DNA of 64,000 nt from Methyloligella sp. GL2 (GTDB lineage Bacteria > Pseudomonadota > Alphaproteobacteria > Rhizobiales > Methyloligellaceae), in the NCBI RefSeq assembly GCF_013341275.1, contig NZ_CP054476.1, positions 3,088,988 through 3,152,987 on the forward strand. Reading direction: 5' to 3'. How positions within the stretch are numbered: position 1 is the first letter of the stretch; every line of letters begins with the position of its first letter. Shown in pieces: positions 1 to 8,545 of the stretch. The notes beneath the pieces are model-generated. The model did not search any database. It was given only the letters and a program-made list of their open reading frames with translations, and was not told the origin of the DNA. A program made the position numbers and the translations under genes.

Positions 1-1878
1 AAAATCCCCGTCTCGACGGTGACGCGCTCGCTCCGCTCCGGCGATATCAGCCTCGGGGTCGGCGGCTCGACGCTCTCCATGCAGCTTGCCCGCATCTTCT
101 TCAAATCCCCGCCGAGCCCCGACGAGAGCGCGAGCGAGAAGCTGTCGCGCAAGTTCAAGGAATGGTGGCTGGCACCGGTGATCCAGTGGCAGCTGACCCG
201 CGGCGGAGACATCACGCCGATGAAGCGCTGGACCGCCGATCACTTTCCCCTGGCGCAGCGGACCGGCGGGCAGGAGCTCTACGGCGTGGCGCAGACCAGC
301 CTGATCGTGTTCGGCAAGCCGGCATCGGAGCTCTCCACCGCCGAGCAATATGTGCTGGCCGCGGCGGTGAACCGGCCGATCATTCTGTTGGGCGGCTCCG
401 AAGCGCTGGAGCAGCTGCGGGAGCAGAATTGGCACAAGCTGACCCGCGGCCGGGCGGAGGTTTGCGCCAATGCGCTGATCGAAGATGCGGGAAAGCGCGC
501 CGCGGTGATCGCCGAGCTGGAGCGGTTGAGCCAGCGCCCGCCCGATCCGCACCCTCTGCCCTGGGGCGAGGATCTTCTCGCCGAGCTCTCGCCGGCCTTA
601 CGGGACCGGGCCGAGGCGAACCCGGTCTATCGCAGCAATGTGCTGCTGCCTTCGGTGAAATACGGCGTGCGCGAGGAGCTGAAGAGCCGCTTCGGCTTCG
701 GTTGGCGCTCCCATGTCAGCGCGGTGCATCTCAGCTTGGACGCGGCGGAGAATTTCCAATTCCGCGACAAGGAGAAGGCGGCGCTGGCCAAGCTGGATGC
801 GCGCTATCGCGGCCGGATCAACCCGGCCTATAGCCTGGATTTCGATACCGGCGCGGGCGCAGGCAAACGTCATCCGGACGTGATCATCGCCGCGGCGGAC
901 GAACAGGGCCGCCTGGTGCGCTATTTCGAGTCCAACTACAACGCCGCCTATTTCGGCTCGGCGGCGGCGCGAGACAAGAAGACCGGGCGTTACGACCCGG
1001 AGAGGGAGGCACGCGCTATCGCCTCGGTCGGCAAGATGATCGCCGGGATCGCCATCGCCAATGAGGGCAAGGATACGGCGGAAAGCCAGTGGCTGGATAC
1101 GCGCGCGCCAGAAACGGGGCTGGAGGCCTGCGGCCACGGCGATTTGCGGCGCCTGCGCACGGCGGAGGTCTGCTTCGCCTGCTCGCTGAACACGCCGCTG
1201 CTTTGGCGCACCGCACAGGTGCCGAAATCCCAGCTTCTCGATCTCACCAACGAACTCGATATTACGCTGACCGAGCCGGTGACCTCGGCGGCCAATCTGG
1301 CCAAGAGCATCGTGGTCGGCCATGTCGCGGCGAGCCCGCAAGTGGTGCATCGGATGGCCGGTGTCGTGCTGGCCGGGCTTACGGGAGAGGGCGACAAGCC
1401 TTTGGGCCTGCCTGTGCTGACCGAAAAGCTGGATCTCTTGGACGATCAGGCCGAGGTGCCGCCGCCGCTTGCGCCAGTGGTGCCCAACGAGATCGCCAAA
1501 CCGGCAAGCCACGCCGCGCTGCGGTCCTTCCTCACCGCGCCAATCTGCTATCCCCACGGCACCATGCGGCGGCTTTCCGATTGGTGCGCGGAGAAGCGCC
1601 AAGACGTTGCGCTGCACTTCGCCAAGACCGGCACGCGCGGGACGGGGGCGCTCGATCCCGCCGCCGACGATACGGTGGATCTTTGGGTGGCAGGCGGCAT
1701 CCAGTTCGAGACCGGGGCGGCCTATTCCTATGTCGTGGTGGTCGGCACCGGCTCGCCCTCGGAGCCCTGGGCACGAGACCTCTATGCCGGGCAGATCGCC
1801 GAGCCGCTGCTGCGGGTGCTTTTGGAGGACTTGGAGAAGCGTCCGCCGGCGCCGGATGCGGTGACGCAGGCGGAGTAG
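1..1878 (+). CDS. Bifunctional penicillin-binding protein (transglycosylase/transpeptidase), 5' end outside window
   Basis: Peptidoglycan synthase of the PBP1 type acting at the outer face of the inner membrane. The reading frame is already open at base 1 and the visible part begins inside the GT51 glycosyltransferase domain: GGSTLSMQLAR at bases 61-93 matches the family's GGSTxxxQL motif, and the upstream catalytic Glu motif must lie outside the window. The C-terminal half carries penicillin-binding motifs: SVGK (SxxK nucleophile) at 1024-1035, SLN (SxN) at 1183-1191 and KTG at 1624-1632. A GTG at base 19 is in frame but cannot be the true start. The transpeptidase half is divergent from classical PBP1a, so the exact subclass is open. 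It is followed by repeats, not by an operon partner. Confidence 0.85.
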   Translation, partial: KIPVSTVTRSLRSGDISLGVGGSTLSMQLARIFFKSPPSPDESASEKLSRKFKEWWLAPVIQWQLTRGGDITPMKRWTADHFPLAQRTGGQELYGVAQTSLIVFGKPASELSTAEQYVLAAAVNRPIILLGGSEALEQLREQNWHKLTRGRAEVCANALIEDAGKRAAVIAELERLSQRPPDPHPLPWGEDLLAELSPALRDRAEANPVYRSNVLLPSVKYGVREELKSRFGFGWRSHVSAVHLSLDAAENFQFRDKEKAALAKLDARYRGRINPAYSLDFDTGAGAGKRHPDVIIAAADEQGRLVRYFESNYNAAYFGSAAARDKKTGRYDPEREARAIASVGKMIAGIAIANEGKDTAESQWLDTRAPETGLEACGHGDLRRLRTAEVCFACSLNTPLLWRTAQVPKSQLLDLTNELDITLTEPVTSAANLAKSIVVGHVAASPQVVHRMAGVVLAGLTGEGDKPLGLPVLTEKLDLLDDQAEVPPPLAPVVPNEIAKPASHAALRSFLTAPICYPHGTMRRLSDWCAEKRQDVALHFAKTGTRGTGALDPAADDTVDLWVAGGIQFETGAAYSYVVVVGTGSPSEPWARDLYAGQIAEPLLRVLLEDLEKRPPAPDAVTQAE

Positions 1879-1918
1879 GAGCGGCTGCGTTCTCCCCCGC
1901 CCTCTCCCTTCTCTCCTT

Positions 1919-2005
1919 CGTCACCCCCGGGCTTGACCCGGGGGTCCAGGGCCTCAAGCTCGGAGCAAGCCGCCCTGGATTGCCGGGTCAAGCCCGGCAA
2001 TGACG
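1919..2005. repeat. Inverted palindrome doublet, family A (CCAG subtype)
   Basis: Two GC-rich hairpin units face each other. The left one reads cgtcacccccgggcttgac..., the right one is tgccgggtcaagcccggcaatgacg. Each unit is a hairpin with a TTGA/TCAA-type loop, and the units are joined by a linker starting ccag and ending ctgg. It fills most of the gap after the penicillin-binding protein gene. The same arrangement recurs at 40259-40345. Confidence 0.8.
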
Positions 2006-2026
2006 ACGTAATTAGGCAAAGCCCAA

Positions 2027-2428
2027 CCCCACCCACCTTCGTCATGCCCGGACTTGATCCGGGCATCCATGCCGTGACCTATCGGTTGAGCTGGCGATAG
2101 AGATCGAACCACTCAGGGTTTTCTTTCTCGATCAGCGCGATCTTCCACTGGCGCGGCCATGACTTTATGGCCTTCTCCCGCTTGATCGCGCTCGCTGCGG
2201 TGGCGTGCTCTTCCATAAAGACGAGGCGCTTTACTTGATGCCGGTTCGTGAAATCGCTGAGACCTTCGCGATGCTCGAACGCGCGGCGCCGCAGATCGCT
2301 CGTAACGCCAGTGTAAAGCGTTCCGTTCTTGTGGCTGGCCAGGATATAGACAAAGAACGCCCTCATAAGTTGAGAGGTAACGGCATGGACCCCCGGGTCA
2401 AGCCCGGGGGTGACGAAGGTGGGTGGGG
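2027..2428. mobile_element. Putative GIY-YIG mini-element with 54-bp inverted repeats
   Basis: Bases 2027-2080 and 2375-2428 are inverted copies, 47 of 54 positions matching by hand alignment. The arms have exactly equal length and enclose a GIY-YIG nuclease gene (2079-2366) that fills the loop almost exactly. Each arm contains a family A hairpin unit. Four of the seven differences are paired: the left stem has tgcccgg/ccgggca and the right has cccccgg/ccggggg, so each hairpin keeps its own pairing. That the unit moves is inference; the structure is read directly. Confidence 0.55.
2079..2366 (-). CDS. Small GIY-YIG endonuclease-domain protein (COG2827-like)
   Basis: A 95-residue protein made of one GIY-YIG nuclease domain. 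It begins MRAFFVYIL and shows the two short motifs of the family (VYIL near residue 6, LYTGVT near residue 17), the Arg-rich LRRRAFEH helix, a KREKAIK motif and the IEKENPEW segment carrying the catalytic-type Glu and Asn. The ATG at 2366 was chosen because the frame upstream of it only translates the repeat arm. The stop codon overlaps the left repeat arm by two bases. Stand-alone proteins of this family are widespread and largely uncharacterised; the cellular role is unknown. Confidence 0.85.
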   Translation of the reverse strand: MRAFFVYILASHKNGTLYTGVTSDLRRRAFEHREGLSDFTNRHQVKRLVFMEEHATAASAIKREKAIKSWPRQWKIALIEKENPEWFDLYRQLNR

Positions 2429-2452
2429 CTGTGGCCGCGAATTCCGAGCCAG

Positions 2453-2522
2453 CCGCCCTGGATTGCCGGGTCAAGTTTATGCTCGGGCCAGCGAAGCTGG
2501 CCCCGGGTGCCCGGCAATGACG
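2453..2522. repeat. Family A half-unit interrupted by a second palindrome
   Basis: The text ccctggattgccgggtcaag matches the right half of the 1919-2005 doublet, but before the closing cccggcaatgacg there is an extra segment containing the palindrome gggccagc-gaa-gctggccc (2485-2503). This looks like a nested insertion into a repeat unit. Confidence 0.6.
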
Positions 2523-2671
2523 AGCAAAAAAGATGCAAACCCACCCCCATTACCTATGGTTAACAAAGGCTTTAAGGGTTTGTTTCGCGCCGCAGCATCG
2601 ACTAAAACAAGAGCCGTTGACCGGGCGCTGGGGGGCGTGAACCGGTCCGAGGGTCGGGAGTAGTTGACTGA

Positions 2672-4555
2672 ATGGCTGTGCCCCCTAGTCCGCAAGACGA
2701 TGCGGCAACGCGGTTTCAACGCGTGCTCGACCGGATGGATTCCGGCAATGAGCGCTTCGACCGCCTGCGCAAAGCCTATCCCAGCCTGATCAAGATCTTC
2801 CTGATCTTCTGCTTGGCCAGCCTTTCCTGGTACGCCACCTATACCGGCATGCTGCAGCTCATCACCGCCAATACCGGTGATGTGCCCTTCATCCAGAAAA
2901 TCGCCATCGGCTTCGCCGTCGCCACGCTGATGCTGATGGTGCTCTACATCCTGGATTCGCTGTTCTCGCCGATGTCCTGGTGGCTGCGTATTCTCTATCT
3001 CGTCGGCTATGTGTTCCTGACCCTGATCTCGGTCGGGTTCGGCTTTGGCTTCTTCTGGCAGGTGCTGGAATCGCGCGCCGAGGCAACCCGCTCGGCGGAG
3101 GCGGCCATCGGCCAGGTCCAGCAATCGCTGGAGAAGGGCAAGGTGCGGATCAACCAGCTGGGCACCACGCTGGATTCGCTGACCACGCTGTCATCCGAAA
3201 AGGCCGTGCAGGAGCGCGAGCAAGGCGGCACCTGCCCCAACTCGCCGCCGGGCGACGGGCCGCGGCGGCGCTTGCGCGACGCGGACGCGGAGAATTTCGC
3301 CTTCACCTCAAATTTCATCAAATCGCGCTCCGGGAGCATCGAGACCGATATCGCGGCGCTGAACGCCGACCTCGCCAAGGTGCTGTCGCGCGATCCGTCG
3401 ACCTTCAACGCGGCGACGGGTAACCGGAACGAGTTCCTGCGCGGGCTGAACCGCAAGCTCGACCTCACCATCACACGCTTCAACGCGCTGAAATCCGATC
3501 CGCAGCTTGCCGAGCAGCGAGACAGGCTGGCGGCGCGCTCGGAGCAGACCAGCTTCCCCGACGGGCGCGGCGGCACGTTCGCCTGCCCCGATCCGCAGCT
3601 GCAGACGGCGCTTCGCGGCGTGGTGCGGGCGATCGACAGCTTGCCCGTCATCGAGAAGACCGATGTCGCGGCAGTGGAAGGCTCCGAAGCAGTGGTCGAG
3701 GCGTTCCGCCGGCTGACCACCACGATGATCGGCGTCTTGCATTTCAAGCTGCCGCCCTCGCCGGACGAGCTGCGCGACCGCCAGCGCCAGGCGATCCAGA
3801 GCGCGGAGAACCCGCAAAGCGCCAGCGCCGCACAGCCGGAGGAATCCGCAGGTCTTGGCGAGCGCGACTACATTCCGCTGTTCGTCGCCATCTTCGTCGA
3901 TTTCTGCCTGCTGCTGGTCTCGGTCAATCGGCCGATCAACCGCTTCCAGAACCTGCTGCATACGGTGCGCGATGCGCGGGACGGGCCGGTGGGCGAGATC
4001 CTGACGCGGTTCCACGACCGGCATCAGGACGGGCTGGCGCAGGAATTCGAGGTGTTCCAGCACGCGGTGTTCGATTTCCTCGGCGATTACTATGTCGCCG
4101 TGCCGGTGGATGCGCGCAGCATGGAGGCGCTCTACCTGACCAATCTGTTCGTCGGGCTGGAGGGCAAAGGCATCATCGACCGGGCGATGCTGCCGCCGAC
4201 ACCGGTGATCCGCCGCAAGCTCCGCCTGCAGGGCAGCCGCTTCGCCGACGCCTCCGCCTTCCGGCTCTACCGCTTCCGCCATGGCGCCTGGTCGAAGATG
4301 GTGCTGGATGCGATTTTGGGCACGCCAGTGCGGGCGAAGGCCGATACGGCGCAAGCAACCTCGGAGCCGCCTTCCCCCGACATGCCCTCGCCCAATGCCC
4401 CCTCGCCGGAGAGCGGCAATGGCGCGGCCCGCGGTAACGGCCATAGCCTCACCGAGCGCTTGAGCGATATGGGCTCCGAGCCCGATCCCGACGACGAGCC
4501 ACCGGCCCTTCCGGGGCCGACAAACGGCAATGGGCGCCGCCCGCCCGAGGTTTAA
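2672..4555 (+). CDS. Unrecognised 627-aa inner-membrane protein
   Basis: I do not recognise a family. Three strongly hydrophobic segments lie near residues 39-62, 75-98 and 105-127 and a fourth near 400-420. Between the third and fourth is a long hydrophilic region (about 130-395) that begins with a helix-rich, coiled-coil-like stretch and contains two short Cys-bearing segments (GTCPN near 187, FACPDP near 307). A cytoplasmic-type domain follows the last membrane segment, and the tail (from about 550) is Pro/Ser/Asp-rich and probably disordered. Start chosen at the ATG after gttgactga; no strong ribosome site is visible. It stands alone between a repeat-filled gap and another unknown gene, so context gives no function. 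Confidence 0.75.
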   Translation: MAVPPSPQDDAATRFQRVLDRMDSGNERFDRLRKAYPSLIKIFLIFCLASLSWYATYTGMLQLITANTGDVPFIQKIAIGFAVATLMLMVLYILDSLFSPMSWWLRILYLVGYVFLTLISVGFGFGFFWQVLESRAEATRSAEAAIGQVQQSLEKGKVRINQLGTTLDSLTTLSSEKAVQEREQGGTCPNSPPGDGPRRRLRDADAENFAFTSNFIKSRSGSIETDIAALNADLAKVLSRDPSTFNAATGNRNEFLRGLNRKLDLTITRFNALKSDPQLAEQRDRLAARSEQTSFPDGRGGTFACPDPQLQTALRGVVRAIDSLPVIEKTDVAAVEGSEAVVEAFRRLTTTMIGVLHFKLPPSPDELRDRQRQAIQSAENPQSASAAQPEESAGLGERDYIPLFVAIFVDFCLLLVSVNRPINRFQNLLHTVRDARDGPVGEILTRFHDRHQDGLAQEFEVFQHAVFDFLGDYYVAVPVDARSMEALYLTNLFVGLEGKGIIDRAMLPPTPVIRRKLRLQGSRFADASAFRLYRFRHGAWSKMVLDAILGTPVRAKADTAQATSEPPSPDMPSPNAPSPESGNGAARGNGHSLTERLSDMGSEPDPDDEPPALPGPTNGNGRRPPEV

Positions 4556-4682
4556 TGGCGCCCCCGTGCCAAAACGGTACGGGGTCAAACCTTCTTTAAC
4601 TCCCTCCTGCTAATCCTAAGCGTGAACCGCAGCGTTGAGCATAAGCTCTTCGCGCAACCTAAGATTTCCACGAGGGGGAAAG

Positions 4683-5321
4683 ATGCTCGCCAAGGCCGAT
4701 ACAGACCATTGCAAGGATGGCGTAAGCCAGCTCGACAAGCATCTTGATGCGCTGACTCGCTTTCTGGAGCAGGCCGAAGCGACGGCACACCCCGAGACCC
4801 GGGGCTTCACTCTGATCATCCGCTCCGCCGAATCCGATCCGGCCCGCGCTGTGGTCGCCATGGCGCAAGAGCTTGCCGCCGCCGGCATCCGGCCGCGCAT
4901 CGTGCTGGCCAAGCTGGAGCCCTCCGAGGCGCTGCGCGAGCTCGCAGACGCACTCTCCCGTATCTATTCCGACGGCATGGACGATGCCGTGCGTTGGGCC
5001 AAGAACCCGAAGTTGCTCGATGCCCATGAGCAGGCCACCTATGGCGCCGATCTGTGCTGGTCGGGCGATGCCATGGGCCGCGATCCCAGCCGGCGCAATG
5101 CGCTTTCGCTGTTCGCGGAGGGCACACCCGATATGGTGCGCCTGGCCAAGCTGAGCTTCTCGGCGCTGTGGAGCGCTTCTTCGGAAGTCTCCGAGCGGCG
5201 GCTGCGCGCCGGTGCTGCGGAAAAAGCCCTCGAGGCATGCGGCGCCTCTTCGGACAACACGGTCTGGGATGCGGCGCTGGCCCGGCCCGCCGTGCCGGCC
5301 TGGCCGCTGATCCGCCACTAA
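4683..5321 (+). CDS. Unrecognised 212-aa soluble protein
   Basis: Hypothetical protein starting MLAKADTD. The ATG at 4683 is preceded by a good purine-rich site (cacgagggggaaag), which favours it over the in-frame start 48 bases upstream. No signal peptide or membrane segment is visible. The middle part (FTLIIRSAES ... RIVLAKLEP) reads like alternating strands and helices of an alpha/beta fold, perhaps a receiver- or Rossmann-like core, but I cannot name a family. The gene follows the 627-aa membrane protein with a 127-bp gap and is followed by an alcohol dehydrogenase on the same strand. Confidence 0.75.
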   Translation: MLAKADTDHCKDGVSQLDKHLDALTRFLEQAEATAHPETRGFTLIIRSAESDPARAVVAMAQELAAAGIRPRIVLAKLEPSEALRELADALSRIYSDGMDDAVRWAKNPKLLDAHEQATYGADLCWSGDAMGRDPSRRNALSLFAEGTPDMVRLAKLSFSALWSASSEVSERRLRAGAAEKALEACGASSDNTVWDAALARPAVPAWPLIRH

Positions 5322-5371
5322 CTTTCCTTTGCGATTCCCTGCCGCATCCTCTGGCGTATTCGCGCAGAACG

Positions 5372-6394
5372 ATGCAGCATAGCGACATGCATGCCTCGAC
5401 TATGCAGGCCATGGTGCTCGATGCACCCGGAAAAGCCCTGCGCTCGACCAAGATCCCGGTGCCGAAGCCGGGCCCCGGTCAAATTCTTATCAAAGTCGCC
5501 GCTTGCGGCGTTTGCCGCACGGATCTGCATATCTTCGACGGCGAGCTGACCCATCCCAAGCTGCCGCTGGTGATGGGCCACGAGATCGTCGGCTATGTCG
5601 AGGAGATGGGGCCGCAGGTCGGCCAGTTCTCCATCGGCGACCGGGTTGGGGTTCCCTGGCTCGGCTGGACCGACGGCACCTGCCCCTACTGCCTGGCGGG
5701 CCGCGAGAACCTTTGCGACGACCCGCGCTTCACCGGCTACGATATCGATGGCGGCTATGCGGCGTTCACCGTCGCCGATCACCGCTACTGCTTCCCGATT
5801 CCGGATCGTTACACCGATGCCGAAGCCGCGCCGCTGCTCTGCGCCGGGCTGATCGGCTATCGCTCGCTGAAGCTTGCCGGCGGCTATCCGCAGCGGCTCG
5901 GCATTTATGGCTTCGGCGCCGCGGCGCATATCGTGGCGCAAGTCGCCCGCGCCCGCGGCTCGGAGGTCTATGCCTTCACCCGGCCGGGCGATGTGAAGGC
6001 GCAGGATTTCGCCCGCAGCCTCGGCGCAGTCTGGGCCGGCGCATCGGACGAGAAGCCGCCGAAAGTGCTGGATGCGGCGATCATCTTCGCTCCCGTCGGC
6101 GCGCTGATCCCGGCGGCGCTCCAGGCGGTGAAGAAAGGCGGCGTGGTGGTCTCCGGCGGCATCCATATGAGCGAGATCCCGGCCTTCTCCTACGATCTTC
6201 TATGGGAGGAGCGGGTGGTGCGCTCGGTCGCCAATCTCACCCGCGGCGATGCGGAGGAGTTTCTGGCGCTGGCCCCCACCATTCCGGTGAAGACCTCCGT
6301 GGTGGAGATCCCGCTGACCGAGGCCAACGAGGCGCTGCGGCGCTTGCGCGAAGGCGAGCTTTCCGGCGCGGCGGTGCTGATCCCCAGCCACTGA
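5372..6394 (+). CDS. Zinc-dependent alcohol dehydrogenase (AdhA/COG1064 type)
   Basis: Medium-chain dehydrogenase of about 340 residues that oxidises alcohols with NAD(P). CGVCRTDLH carries the catalytic-zinc Cys, GHEIVG the second ligand region, and GIYGFGAAAHIV is the Rossmann nucleotide loop. The structural-zinc lobe reads TDGTCPYCLAGRENLC: three cysteines are in place but the position normally filled by the first Cys is Asp. Length fits the family. The start is uncertain: ATGs at 5372, 5387 and 5402 are all in frame and none has a clear ribosome site. Its position near an aldehyde dehydrogenase suggests alcohol metabolism, but the two genes are separated by repeats and a small opposing gene. 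Confidence 0.88.
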   Translation: MQHSDMHASTMQAMVLDAPGKALRSTKIPVPKPGPGQILIKVAACGVCRTDLHIFDGELTHPKLPLVMGHEIVGYVEEMGPQVGQFSIGDRVGVPWLGWTDGTCPYCLAGRENLCDDPRFTGYDIDGGYAAFTVADHRYCFPIPDRYTDAEAAPLLCAGLIGYRSLKLAGGYPQRLGIYGFGAAAHIVAQVARARGSEVYAFTRPGDVKAQDFARSLGAVWAGASDEKPPKVLDAAIIFAPVGALIPAALQAVKKGGVVVSGGIHMSEIPAFSYDLLWEERVVRSVANLTRGDAEEFLALAPTIPVKTSVVEIPLTEANEALRRLREGELSGAAVLIPSH

Positions 6395-6449
6395 CGCATT
6401 CGCGCCGAATATCCGGTTCGATTCCTAAAAACGCTGAGTGGGCGCCCTG

Positions 6450-6600
6450 CACCCCCTCCCCCTGAAAGCGGGAGGACGGGGTTAGGGGGCAAGCGGCCGT
6501 GCATACACTCTTTCGCCGAATGACGACCCCCCTCTAGCTCCCCCCTTTTAGGGGGGAGGATCCGGCCGCGCATAGCTTCCCGCTTCCCCTAAAAGGGCGA
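6450..6600. repeat. Family B C-run/G-run hairpins (ccccctttta type)
   Basis: The gap after the alcohol dehydrogenase contains several C-run/G-run hairpins. The clearest is ctcccccc-tttta-ggggggag at 6538-6558; a looser copy ccctccccctgaaagcgggagg lies near 6450-6475 and a degraded one near 6583-6602. Related copies occur at 41226-41246 and 46830-46950. No gene is seen in this stretch. Confidence 0.7.
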
Positions 6601-6640
6601 GGATGGACGTGCCTTTCTCCCGGCCGAAGCCCGAAAAAAC

Positions 6641-6805
6641 CTATCTGTCTTTCTTGAGCTCGCCCTTGAAGCCGGGCACGTCGATCTTCACGACGTCGCG
6701 CTGGGTCGCGTCGTAATAGAGGTAACCGAGCACGGCGAGCCCGACCAGGGCGGCCCCCAGCAGGAAGGCCAGAACCGTGTTAATGCCGCCGCTCCGATTT
6801 GCCAT
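6641..6805 (-). CDS. Small single-pass membrane protein (54 aa)
   Basis: Short open frame on the minus strand, beginning MANRSGG. A membrane segment of about 20 residues (TVLAFLLGAALVGLAVLGYLY) is followed by a basic, charged tail ending GELKKDR. Two adjacent ATG codons follow a ggaggg ribosome site; the second (6805) has the better spacing, the first would add one Met. The clear Shine-Dalgarno and membrane topology argue that it is real. Function unknown; the topology resembles small inner-membrane proteins with a short N-terminus outside and a charged tail. Confidence 0.6.
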   Translation of the reverse strand: MANRSGGINTVLAFLLGAALVGLAVLGYLYYDATQRDVVKIDVPGFKGELKKDR

Positions 6806-6885
6806 CATCCCTCCAATCGAGCTTTCAACTCCGCCCGCTGCGTCGAATTGCGCTTGGCAGCGATGCCCAAACTTTGGCTCACTCC

Positions 6886-6903
6886 CTATCTACTAATAGA
6901 TGG
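6886..6903. promoter_or_regulatory. Possible operator dyad upstream of exaC
   Basis: The sequence ctatcta-ctaa-tagatgg is an imperfect inverted repeat (7-bp arms, one mismatch) about 80 bp upstream of the aldehyde dehydrogenase start, in an AT-richer patch of an otherwise GC-rich gap. It is a candidate regulator site only. Confidence 0.25.
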
Positions 6904-6984
6904 GCTGTCTGCCCCGGAAGGTATAAACTCGCCTTCCCAATAAAAAAGCATAATCAAACCGCTTAGACGGACGGAGGAATCGTC

Positions 6985-8505
6985 ATGTTGCATGAGGTCA
7001 TTGAAACCCTGAATTCGCGGGTCGCTCTACGCGCCCGATATGACAACTTTATCGGCGGCGAATGGGTCCCGCCGGCAGATGGGCGGTATTTCGACAATAT
7101 CAGCCCGATTACCGGCAAGCCGGTCTGCCAGGTGGCCCGTTCGAGCGAAGCCGATGTCGAAAAGGCGCTGGATGCGGCCCACGCGGCGAAGGACGCCTGG
7201 GGCAAGAAATCGCCGGCTGCGCGGGCGGAGATCCTGAACAAGATCGCCGACCGGATGCAGGAGAATCTGGAGATTCTCGCCCAGATCGAGACCATCGATA
7301 ACGGCAAGCCGATCCGCGAGACGCGGCTCGCCGACATCCCGCTGGCGATCGACCATTTCCGCTATTTCGCCGCCTGCGTCCGCACTCAGGAAGGCACCAT
7401 CTCCGAGATCGACGACCAGACCCAGGCCTATCATTATCACGAGCCGCTGGGCGTCGTGGGCCAGATCATTCCCTGGAACTTCCCCATCCTGATGGCGGTC
7501 TGGAAGCTGGCGCCGGCGCTTGCCGCAGGCAACTGCGTGGTGCTGAAGCCCGCGGAGCAGACGCCGATGTCGATCATGGTGATGATGGACCTGATCGGCG
7601 ACCTTCTGCCTGCCGGCGTGGTCAATGTGGTCAACGGTTTCGGCGTCGAGACCGGCAAGCCGCTGGCCCAGAGCAAGCGCATCGCCAAGGTGGCGTTCAC
7701 CGGCGAGACCACCACCGGCCGCCTGATCATGCAGTACGCGTCGGAGAACCTGATCCCGGTGACGCTGGAGCTCGGCGGCAAATCGCCGAACATCTTCTTC
7801 GCCGATGTGATGGCCGAGGATGACGACTTCTTCCAGAAATGCCTGGAAGGCTTCGCCATGTTCGCGCTGAACCAGGGCGAGGTCTGCACCTGCCCCTCGC
7901 GCGCGCTGGTGCAGAAGTCGATCTACGAGCGCTTCATGGAGCAGGCGCTCAAGCGGGTGGAGCGCATCCGCCAGGGCGATCCGCTCGATCCGAAGACCAT
8001 GATCGGCGCCCAGGCCTCCAACGATCAGCTGGAGAAGATCCTCTCCTATATCGATATCGGCAAGAACGAAGGCGCCAAGGTGCTGACCGGCGGCGGGCGT
8101 GCCTCGCTCGAAGGCGAGCTGGCCGACGGCTACTACGTCACGCCGACGGTTCTGGAAGGCAACAATAAGATGCGCGTGTTCCAGGAGGAGATCTTCGGTC
8201 CCGTCCTCGCCGTCACCACCTTCGAGGATGAGGACGAGGCGCTGGAGATCGCCAACGACACGCTGTACGGCCTCGGCTCCGGCATCTGGACCCGCGACAT
8301 CAACCGGGCCTATCGCTTCGGCCGCGGCATCCAGGCGGGCCGGGTGTGGACCAATTGCTACCACCTCTACCCGGCGCATGCGGCCTTCGGCGGCTACAAG
8401 AAATCGGGTATCGGGCGCGAGAACCACAAGATGATGCTCGACCATTACCAGCAGACCAAGAACGTGCTGGTGAGCTACAGCCCCAAGCCGATGGGCTTCT
8501 TCTAG
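6985..8505 (+). CDS. exaC: NAD-dependent acetaldehyde dehydrogenase, ExaC/AldB type
   Basis: 506-residue aldehyde dehydrogenase that oxidises acetaldehyde and similar aldehydes to the acid with [11 protein letters not shown] marks the cofactor-binding region, [11 protein letters not shown] carries the general-base Glu, and [11 protein letters not shown] contains the catalytic Cys. GEVCTCPSR rather than the usual GQxC is characteristic of the ExaC/AldB subgroup of ethanol- and stress-linked enzymes. The start at 6985 has a strong ribosome site (gacggaggaatcgtc). A DUF779 gene lies downstream on the same strand, the pairing commonly seen for this subgroup. No adjacent quinoprotein ethanol dehydrogenase is in the window; the Zn alcohol dehydrogenase at 5372 could supply the aldehyde. 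Confidence 0.93.
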   Translation: MLHEVIETLNSRVALRARYDNFIGGEWVPPADGRYFDNISPITGKPVCQVARSSEADVEKALDAAHAAKDAWGKKSPAARAEILNKIADRMQENLEILAQIETIDNGKPIRETRLADIPLAIDHFRYFAACVRTQEGTISEIDDQTQAYHYHEPLGVVGQIIPWNFPILMAVWKLAPALAAGNCVVLKPAEQTPMSIMVMMDLIGDLLPAGVVNVVNGFGVETGKPLAQSKRIAKVAFTGETTTGRLIMQYASENLIPVTLELGGKSPNIFFADVMAEDDDFFQKCLEGFAMFALNQGEVCTCPSRALVQKSIYERFMEQALKRVERIRQGDPLDPKTMIGAQASNDQLEKILSYIDIGKNEGAKVLTGGGRASLEGELADGYYVTPTVLEGNNKMRVFQEEIFGPVLAVTTFEDEDEALEIANDTLYGLGSGIWTRDINRAYRFGRGIQAGRVWTNCYHLYPAHAAFGGYKKSGIGRENHKMMLDHYQQTKNVLVSYSPKPMGFF

Positions 8506-8520
8506 GCCGATTGGAGCCTG

Positions 8521-8545
8521 CGGGAGGAGGTCTTACCTCCTCCCG
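8521..8545 (+). terminator. Strong hairpin after exaC
   Basis: A perfect 10-bp stem, cgggaggagg-tctta-cctcctcccg, starts 16 bp after the exaC stop. There is no long T-run, so it may act as a weak terminator or a 3' end stabiliser, reducing read-through to the DUF779 gene. Its right arm abuts the repeat doublet at 8544. Confidence 0.5.

Noticed and set aside
598-1617. Long minus-strand open frame inside the penicillin-binding protein gene
   Set aside because: It is antisense to a frame with intact family motifs and its composition (Arg/His/Gln-rich, no motifs) is that of a GC-rich shadow frame.
1919-2522. CRISPR array
   Set aside because: The repeats are palindromic and in opposite orientations, with no regular spacers and no cas genes.
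2205-2663. 152-codon plus-strand frame overlapping the GIY-YIG element
   Set aside because: Translates the palindromic repeats (RVKPGGDEGG) and is antisense to the nuclease domain.
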